DNA from: Onchidella celtica
Taxonomy: Eukaryota > Mollusca > Gastropoda > Systellommatophora > Onchidiidae
Direction: 5' to 3'
Assembly: GCA_963931925.1 (NCBI GenBank)
Contig: OZ007576.1
Location: 13,412,567 to 13,476,566, forward strand
DNA: 64,000 nt
The notes beneath the pieces are model-generated. The model did no database searches. It was given only the letters and a program-made list of their open reading frames with translations, and was not told the origin of the DNA. The position numbers and the translations under genes were made by a program. Positions 56,929-64,000 of the stretch are shown here, piece by piece (the stretch's first letter is position 1; every line of letters begins with the position of its first letter).

Positions 56929-57930
56929 AACATGGAGCGATTTCTCCGACCTGAGAGGTTCAACGCGGACCCAAACACACCAGACGCATCCAAACGCTGG
57001 AATCACTGGCTGCGAGCCTCCAACAATTTCCTGTCATCTCTACGACAACAATCTCCCACTCATACTCTTGATGAACTTGACTTGCTGATAAACTTTGTTG
57101 ACCCCTTTGTATATAATGAATACATCATCGACTGTACCACATTTGCCTCTGCAGTGGAAGTCCTGAAAAACATTTGTGTTCAACCTGGAAATGAATATTC
57201 GCTCGGTACATCTTAGCAACTGCCAAACAAGAACCTGGGCAGACACTTGACCAATTCTTACAAACACTGAAGATTCTTGCAAAGGAGTGTGAGTTCAAAG
57301 CTGTTTCAGCCGACAAAAACAGAGATGATTTCATCCGAGACGCTTTCATCTGTGGCCTTTCTTCAAATCAAATCAGACAAAGGCTCCTTGAGAATAAGAT
57401 TAGAAGTTTACTGCTTTTGATCAAGCTAGATCCCTAGAAATGGCTGAAAAACAATCTCGGACATATAACAATGTACCATCTTCATCATCAGTGCCCTGCG
57501 GCAGTACCACCACTCCATCCACCGACGAGAGTGATACACTATCAGCTGCAACCAGTTCCAAATGCTTCTGTGTGTGGTTTTCAACGGCATCCCCGATCAA
57601 AATGCCCTGCTCGAGAGGCAACTTGCAAAGGCTGTGGGAAGAAAGGACATTATTAAAAGGTGTGTCTATCAAAAGGAAAACGGAATGACTTCACCTCTAC
57701 TGCTGGTCCCATCCTTAATTCGGCCTTCACCACTGCCCCCCCGCCCTTAAGTCTTCAGAATGCTATCATCAAAGTCAAGGTCTTTAACACTCCTCTGAAG
57801 GCACTGATAGACACAGGAAGCTCTGAAAGTTTTATCTCAGCAGACAAAACTCAATCTATGAAGTTCAAGACCTTCAAGTCTCACCACGGAGAGCAAAAGC
57901 CTCATCAGATATGAAAACGTAAGGCAGACC
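56929..57930 (+). mobile_element. Decayed Ty3/gypsy-type retrotransposon gag-protease fragment
   Basis: Gag part from 56932 (FLRPERFNADPNTPDASKRW, then LINFVDPFVY) is broken by frame changes near 57210 and 57415. A zinc-knuckle-like Cys/His segment (KCPAREATCKGCGKKGHY) is at about 57601-57656, followed by a stop. A retropepsin-like segment with the active-site motif IDTGSSESF is near 57803-57835. No reverse transcriptase, integrase or LTR is seen. The copy is multiply broken and cannot be functional. Confidence 0.75.
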
Positions 57931-58467
57931 ATTGGCTGGATTCACCTTTGGCAGATTCAGTGTAGGCTACCTGCACGTAGTCTGCGCTAAAAGTCAGTGT
58001 TTTCAATGACCCCGCCATCAGAGATGCTTCCATTCCTCCCGACATTCACGTAGAGCAATTCGTAATTTGCGTTGGCTATCCCCATCAGTACAATACATGT
58101 ACATGTACTATGGTATCCCTTGTAATCGAAATAGAAGGATCCAGACTCTGGTGGTGGACATGTGGCCACATGCTTGCCACCAATACTCATATACTGCCCA
58201 AGCAGTTTGGAAACTGCCATCACTCCTCAAAAATGTTGGCTACCTGCAACCACTCTTCTGGTGTAGAAGGGAACTGAAAGAGAAAGTACAGCTTATTAGT
58301 TTGCATTTACCCTATTCTTCTCCGTTAATACTTTATCTACTGTTTTTTTTTTGTATGTCAGGACAATTTATCCACTGACGAGGTTGACACTATGAATGAC
58401 CAAGATTTTGAAGTGGAGTCAGTTGCATCAACATATAATAGTCCAGATACACCAGCAAATTTCAGGT

Positions 58468-58710
58468 AACGAAGGAGGAAGAGAGAGAGAGAGAAAGAGA
58501 GAGGAGAGGGAAATGTGAGATGGAAAGAGTGGAGGATAGATAGATAGGTAGATAGACCAGACAGACAGATAGGTATAGAGAGACAGGATGAGGAAGACAG
58601 AAGACAGACCAACAGTCAGATATATATAAAAACCACCACCACTACTACTACTACTTCTACTTGAACTACTATTATTACTATTACTACTACTACTACATGT
58701 ACTACTAACT
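58468..58710 (+). repeat. Simple repeats: (GA)n, (GATA)n, (CTA)n
   Basis: GAGAGAGA, GATAGATAGATAGG and CTACTACTACTAC tracts fill the second intron of the MADF-BESS gene. Confidence 0.85.
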
Positions 58711-59189
58711 ACTTTTTTTTCAGCATTCCTGCACCCAAACCCTCTACTAGTGCACCGAAACGGGCTAAAGTGAGTAGGAAAACAACAGAGGATGACGAGC
58801 TTCTTTCGCTTGCTCGAAATAGATTGGCAACCCCCACATCACATTCCAACAACTACGAAGATGAACATGATATTTTTGGCAGATATGTTGCCTGCAAATT
58901 GAAAAAGATGTCTTCAATACAAAAGCTATATGCAGAAAAACTGATTAATGATGTGCTATTTTCTGGACAAATGGATAGCTTGAATGCTACATCTGCTTTA
59001 TTTACTTGCAACAACTAACTATGCCACCTCATACGAGACATATTGTCAGTAAAGTTTTTGTCTACTTCATATCATAAATACATGGAGGCTATCTTTTTTC
59101 AGACATACTAATTTAATTGACATTCATAAGTTGATAATGGTAATTAGTTAGTGCATTAATTAATCTTCTTTTTCTTTTTTTTTGTGATC

Positions 59190-59290
59190 CGATAACTGGT
59201 GATGACGAGGTAGAGAAAGTTGAGGATGATGCAGTTAAGGAGGAGGAAGAAATGGTGGACATGGATGAGGAGAATGTAATGAGTAAATTG
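59190..59290 (+). other. Acidic open frame of unknown status
   Basis: The plus strand encodes DDEVEKVEDDAVKEEEEMVDMDEEN and an AATAAA lies near 59468. It could be the remains of an acidic exon. No convincing splice acceptor is seen, and low complexity weakens the case. Confidence 0.25.
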
Positions 59291-59689
59291 TTATTTGTTT
59301 GTATTTCATTTTTGTTTGTTTGTTGATTTTTAAAAGTTATTTCATGTAGGTTATTCAGCAGCCAAATATTTCTGATTCTGGCAATAACCTCGTTGTTCAT
59401 CAGTAGAAAAACAGTGTCTATCATCTTTGATTTTATTTAATTTGATACTTTATAATGTAGTTCAGAAATAAAAAGAAAAAAAATATGAATAAAATAATTC
59501 TTTACACTTAAATAATTATGTCTTTTTACCTATGATTTGTGATTGATGATGATGATGATAAAATTACCTTTATGTAGTTCTTTGCATGGGAGGCATATCT
59601 TGCTGAGCATGTTTCTGGAATGATGTAATGCAGGCAGAAAACTTGAGATCTTGATAACTTCTGCCTGTTGCGAGATAGCGCAGTGTCAC

Positions 59690-59770
59690 AACCAGATCTA
59701 TGCTCATGAGGGCTTATGGGGCTCCTCATGACAGTAGATTCTTTTTCAATGAAAGGTGTAACTTTTTGCA
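59690..59770 (+). other. Possible DNA-transposase fragment (PIF/Harbinger-like)
   Basis: RAYGAPHDSRFFFNE resembles the GSxHDSRxFRxS segment of DDE transposases of the Harbinger group. It is very short and isolated, so a chance match is possible. Confidence 0.25.
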
Positions 59771-60403
59771 GAAGCTTTTAAAAGTACATATCTTGATCCA
59801 TGCGAATAAAGTTTTTAAGACCTTCTGGATACACGCTAATTTCTCTCATACTCATAATGAGACAGTTTATTTCTTTTCAACAACCACTGTTTAGCCCAAA
59901 TGGACTTTGTGCACCTTTTTTCCTGTTTTATTAAAACATAAACCGCCAAAATGTCATCTAACACAAGATCCACCATTGCACACTAGACGAGACCGGAAAA
60001 CCCGCCTAAATAACTAGTTAGAAAACGCTAGGTATAAACAACATCAAAAAGACCGCCCGGATATCGGGGAGATCCAGTCGCATAGATATCCTTGAGACAA
60101 AATTTATCGCAACGTCTTAGAAATGGCCTAGAAGTCCTCCCCAACTTTAAGAGCGGCGTGCACAGGGCTCCCCTGGCAATTCCTCTATAGGATTAGTAAT
60201 GAGTTTAGTTAATGTGCGGCTTGGCAATTAACTATTACTGTGAGTACAGTAACAGGTGCACTTTGCCTCTTTGGCATTAGTGGCATGAGACTTATTCGGA
60301 AGTCATTCCAAGAATAATAAAAAACCAGACATAAACAATAAAATACAGACATGAGTCTACAGGGCTTTTTAATTTTTTTCTGGTAAATCAGATTTTGCAC
60401 TCC

Positions 60404-60530
60404 TTATCCGTCAACATTATCGACGGATACTGCCCAGGTTTATCCGTCAACATTATCGACGGATACTGCCCAGGTTTATCCGTCAACATTATCGACGGAT
60501 ACTGCCCAGGTTTATACGGCAACACTATCG
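60404..60530. repeat. Tandem 36-bp palindromic repeat
   Basis: Units begin at 60404, 60440, 60476 and a diverged one at 60512. Each contains the hairpin TATCCGTC and GACGGATA around a 9-base loop. Related hairpin arms recur at 61114-61124 and 61150-61170. Confidence 0.85.
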
Positions 60531-60663
60531 GCACTATTGACGAATGACAAACAACAACAAACAAACAAGCAAACTGGATTTATTCCTAATGTTATTGGAT
60601 TTTAAAAAATTACCAAAGACATTGATTACTGATAAAAAGACTTCTATAAGAAAAAAAACACCC

Positions 60664-60882
60664 TACCCTGCTGAGAATCGAACCACTGTACCTCCGATTG
60701 GATCATACAAAAAAAAAACAACTGAATTTCTTTTGTCATTCTTCTTGGATTTAAAAAAAAAATTATGCCTCATAAAAAGACTTGTGACAAAAAAAAAAAA
60801 AAAAAAGCTGCCGTGCTGAGAATTGAACCACTGCCATTTGACTGACAGGCAGAGATGCTAACAACTACGCTATTGAGAACCC
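60664..60882 (-). repeat. tRNA-derived SINE-like sequence, two tandem partial copies
   Basis: The minus strand at 60882-60807 has an A-box-like TAGCGTAGTTG, TTAGCAT, GCCTGTCAG and a B box GGTTCAATTC, followed by a T-run (60806-60790) like a pol III terminator. Upstream in the array, 60713-60664 has a second B box GGTTCGATTC. Layout recalls tRNA-Asp(GTC), but arms do not pair well, so it is not a working tRNA gene. Confidence 0.6.
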
Positions 60883-61170
60883 TGACTACTTGTGAGAAAA
60901 GTCTTACTAAATAAGTATGACCAAACCAAGAAACCCATATCAACGGATTAGACCTGAACCTTCGTGTATCCATTAAATCAATAAAATTCCAAGTCTCTCC
61001 AATTTCAATAATTCAACACTCGCCCAATATGAACGTTGATCGCGTGGGGATGTATGCTCGTATGGAACAAGGGTTCAAATCAGGGGAGATGACTCGCAAA
61101 TACAGAAATTATGTTGACGGATAAAAAAAATCCTAGGGAAAATTTTATCCGTCAGTATCGACGGATAAAC

Positions 61171-61716
61171 ACTTCCCAATATTCCACTGGCCCCTGCAAC
61201 TGCAAAAAAAAAATTTTTAAGAAGCGTACATACTCTAGATTTAACCCTTAGATTATTACAGGTCTATAAGACAATAGGGCCGATGACCAGCCCAATCATT
61301 AGCCTACAATGAAAAAAACAACTGCACTAACTACTAATGTACTATCGTCAAAAATACGAGCAGGCGAATTATCGGCCCATTGAGAAAGCAGTTCTGATTA
61401 GGCATGTCAATTGTCATTGCCTTCAACCAATCAGAATGCTTGTTTATACAATCTACAGATCTGTACATCATTTACAATCAATGGTACATTTTTCCTGCTG
61501 TTGTAAACACATCATTTTTTTTTTTGTCCTGTAAACTAAAACCCCGTCTTTTTAGGTGGGTAACATCCAAAATACCCCGAGTCTCCTATGGGCTAAGCCT
61601 AATACTGCATTTCTAACTCTCCAAAGTATCCAAGTGGCTTTCTTCTAAAGCCACAAAGACTCCTCCCCCAACCCCTCCTCCCAGGATGTCAGACATGAGG
61701 GGATGAAAATTCAAAA
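61171..61716. other. Unassigned DNA
   Basis: No gene, motif or clear repeat that I can support. Confidence 0.35.
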
Positions 61717-61718
61717 TA

Positions 61719-62568
61719 CAGTCGAGCACGGAAAACTCGAATTCGTTGGGGTGGCTCAATCTAGTTCGAGTTTGCCGAATTTCGAGGAATACGTGAAGCA
61801 TTCATCATGAGGTTTTATTGCTGTAGATTCAAGGAAAATAATACAACTGACAACGTGTACCACGAATTACTTGTACTTCCCTTAATCTCTCCCCACCCCT
61901 TCCCGTGGTCAGTTGAAAGAGAAGCAAGTATAAAACTGGCGCGCGTGGTGACAGCGGCACGCGACCATGTGCCCGAACGCTTTTTTTTTCTCTTCTGGAA
62001 GTGATTCGGTAAGGACCAAGTCATGCCCAGCAGCGATAAAATGAACTAAAGGGTGAATACTACTCACCATTTTTCTCTGTTCGGCTTTACCCCCGTTCGT
62101 ACGGCATCGCTTCCTTCCTTTTTTTTTCCTCTATTGCGGTATGACAATGAGCACGGGACCATAGATGTACTAGTATTACATACCTAAAAAAAAAAAGTTA
62201 TTTCCTGCCCGAATCAGTCATCTCAGGTAGCCGTTTTTATCGGGGAAAGGGGGAAGCGGCGACTATACGCACTATCCTGCCACCACTAGGCTATGCTGCA
62301 GCTAACCGAATGAAGTTTCTGGCGTTCGGTTATTTTTTCTTTTCTACTTCTACTAGTTCTAGGCTACTGGGATGCTTGGATCATACTCGCAGCAGGAAAA
62401 CTGGTTCGACAAATGCGTGTCACAATTCGAGGTTCGCGTGAAATAACTACTAAGAATATTGAGAAATAAATTCGGGACCTAGATCTAGATCTTTGTTCGT
62501 GGGATCCGTGATTTCGACTTAGATCTAGATCTAGATCTAGGTGTGTTTGAGTTTCGCGTGCTCGACTG
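61719..62568. mobile_element. Tc1/mariner-type miniature element with TA target
   Basis: TA (61717-61718) and TA (62569-62570) flank 850 bp. Inward ends CAGTCGAGCACGGAAAACTC and CAGTCGAGCACGCGAAACTC differ at two positions. Subterminal TTCGAG words recur at both ends. An AGATCT-rich tract lies at 62478-62541. No transposase frame. Confidence 0.8.
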
Positions 62569-62570
62569 TA

Positions 62571-64000
62571 GTAGGAGGCTTGGCAGACTGGCAGGGTTGC
62601 ACTTTCACTGACAGGTAAACTAAACCCTCAAAGGCTGTACCTAATCATCAGTCATGTAGGCTAAACACTTTCCTGATAAAACCCCGACGAAAATATTTTT
62701 AGAAGTCTATGAGGAATTTGACAAACTAAACTCTAGACAGTAGAAGAGATCTAGAGTCTACATCTAGATCTAGATCTGGTCTAGATTCTAGTCTGGTTTT
62801 ACTTTTTACCACCAATCCGCGACCTGCCAGGTGTGCTTCGAAACTTGGAAAAAGAAAACTGCATTCACCTCTTCAAACAATGTATAAATGATGCTGCAAA
62901 TATGTTAATGTTACCTGGTACGATCTGCAGCCCGCAAACATTCAATAAAAGCGGATGTATTGCATGCAGCATGACAACATTCCTTGTCACTCTATTATTT
63001 ATCTCTTACTTCGAAAAGTGTGACGAAGTAAACAACAGCCAATCAAACATCGTTATATGATTTGTTTTTTAAAAAGATGGACTGAGATTTAAAGGTACGG
63101 AACAATTTTACATTTGGCAGGAATTTTCCCGATTATAATCTGAGCGCAGTACGGTGTATTTTTGGCTTGAATAAATCTGCGTTTCTTTTGAGAGCAGTGT
63201 GTATTAAGGTCGAAGTAGTTCCGGACTTGTTTTTCTAGGGGAAGTTATAGTAGTTTTAGTCTGGATGTTTGGGCAATATCATTACTTTGTCGCCAGGTGC
63301 CGTTAGAATGGCTGATTTTTTTTTTAAAATAATTTTTGTGGAGAAAAAAGCAATTTTTCTTCTACCTCATAAAACAAAGGTCCTATGAGCCACAGCAGAG
63401 ACTTATCCAGGATCTCTGCCACAGTTAGCTTTTTCTTTCACTTTTTTTTTATTCTTTAGAATATATTTTACTTTTTGCTTAGTATTTTCTTACCTACCAA
63501 GGTCTCTGGAAATGAGAAAAAAAATGTTTTCTTTTGTTGTGTTGTTGCCCAATTTAAACTCTTTGCCAAGCTCCAGAGTACTATGACTTTAAAGCTTCTT
63601 TGCATTTTTGTTAGATTTTGGAAAGTATGATTGACCAACCACGGGAAACACTTAATTGTTTTATGTAGTTTGCCCATGTTTCAAAAAACCTCAATACTCG
63701 CATATACAAAGGATTGCAGTGGTGTTCGTTAATTTCTTGCCAGCTTTAAGGATTAACTGTTTTAAAGTAAAGTATAATTCAAGTTTGAAATTATCAGTTC
63801 TTTTTCAATCATTATATTAAAGCCGAATTATATGTTACATCCAGCTTGAATTGGCCCTATAACATCTTATGTTTGGAAGCAAAGAATATAAATAGCGTAT
63901 GAAAAGCGTAGATGCTAACAGCGTAGTCAGACAAAAACTTTCTGCGTTCTGTGAGTTCTGTGAGTTCTGTGGTTTAGAATTTAGACTATCAGAATCAGTT
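62571..64000. other. Unassigned DNA at the window end
   Basis: AT-rich. A short frame at 62833-63060 has no recognisable motif. Minor features are further TAGATC words (62760-62790) and a threefold TTCTGTGAG word at 63948-63972. Confidence 0.35.

Larger units (their letters stand above)
55409..59018 (+). pseudogene. MADF-BESS family gene, three exons, first exon disrupted
   Basis: MADF-BESS proteins are DNA-binding, Myb/SANT-like regulators known mainly from insects. Exon 1 (55409-55953) starts STWSKQNISIFIEMY, the first MADF helix. After a 200-bp interruption it resumes with ECLWKMKSK, a TGA stop at 55714-55716, then MAYGELLQFVSTF, VVKKISNLRNCYRKEVKK and YQPKLWYIPLLHFLKDQETP, the rest of MADF. 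Exon 2 (58362-58465) encodes an acidic linker. Exon 3 (58724-59018) ends the gene with IFGRYVACKLKKM and IQKLYAEKLINDVLFSGQM, a BESS-type motif. Splice sites and phases (0, 2) agree. The insertion and the stop break the MADF domain. A shorter protein from internal ATG 55720 remains possible, so dead gene versus N-terminally shortened gene is open. Confidence 0.72.

Noticed and set aside
60404..60530. Regular 36-bp repeats that look like a CRISPR array
   Set aside because: Units are directly adjacent with no unique spacers, and the DNA is eukaryotic. It is a palindromic tandem repeat.
60807..60882. Functional tRNA-Asp gene on the minus strand
   Set aside because: A and B boxes are present, but acceptor and anticodon stems do not pair properly and a second partial copy adjoins it. 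A SINE-like relic fits better.
62833..63060. 75-codon frame with a hydrophobic segment near the window end
   Set aside because: No signal peptide at the start, no motif, no neighbouring exon; length is within chance.

Overview
The window is intron-rich eukaryotic nuclear DNA with GT/AG splice sites, AATAAA signals and single genes separated by repeats. Gene content (an NCoR-type corepressor, ALKBH2, a MADF-BESS gene), the many small inverted-repeat transposons, and the frequent ACATGTA and TAGATC words suggest an invertebrate. A lophotrochozoan, most likely a gastropod mollusc, is my best guess, but no sequence here proves the species.

Positions 1-33650 (+) hold the 3' three quarters of a nuclear receptor corepressor gene (NCOR1/NCOR2/Smrter family). 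I placed 25 coding exons between 863 and 31237. All junction phases agree and give one open frame of 2217 residues plus stop. It contains a Cys-rich module, the second SANT domain, GSIxxGTP motifs, two CoRNR boxes and the family C-terminus. A 3' UTR of about 2.4 kb follows. The introns hold at least seven short elements flanked by TTAA (piggyBac-like), plus other repeats.

Positions 36382-36744 (-) hold the last exon of a small secreted Cys-rich protein. Positions 40291-42325 (+) hold a complete three-exon ALKBH2 DNA repair dioxygenase. The DNA between them carries two nested Tc1/mariner-type elements. Positions 48867-52691 (-) hold an uninterrupted 1274-residue coding sequence for a Ser/Lys-rich, probably nuclear protein that I do not recognise. 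It is convergent with ALKBH2.

Positions 53370-59018 are repeat-dominated: a 5'-truncated LINE (-), then a MADF-BESS gene (+) whose first exon is split by a LINE fragment with a 14-bp target duplication and also has an in-frame stop. Its first intron holds a 717-bp element with perfect 26-bp inverted ends and a decayed Ty3/gypsy gag-protease fragment. From 59019 to 64000 I see no convincing host gene, only repeats: a palindromic 36-bp tandem array, a tRNA-like SINE pair and a Tc1-like element rich in AGATCT.

Functionally the genes are independent: transcriptional repression, alkylation repair, a secreted protein, an unknown nuclear protein and a damaged transcription-factor-like gene. There is no operon or pathway cluster. 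The most unusual feature is the number of TTAA-flanked and TA-flanked miniature elements, several of them nested or inside introns.
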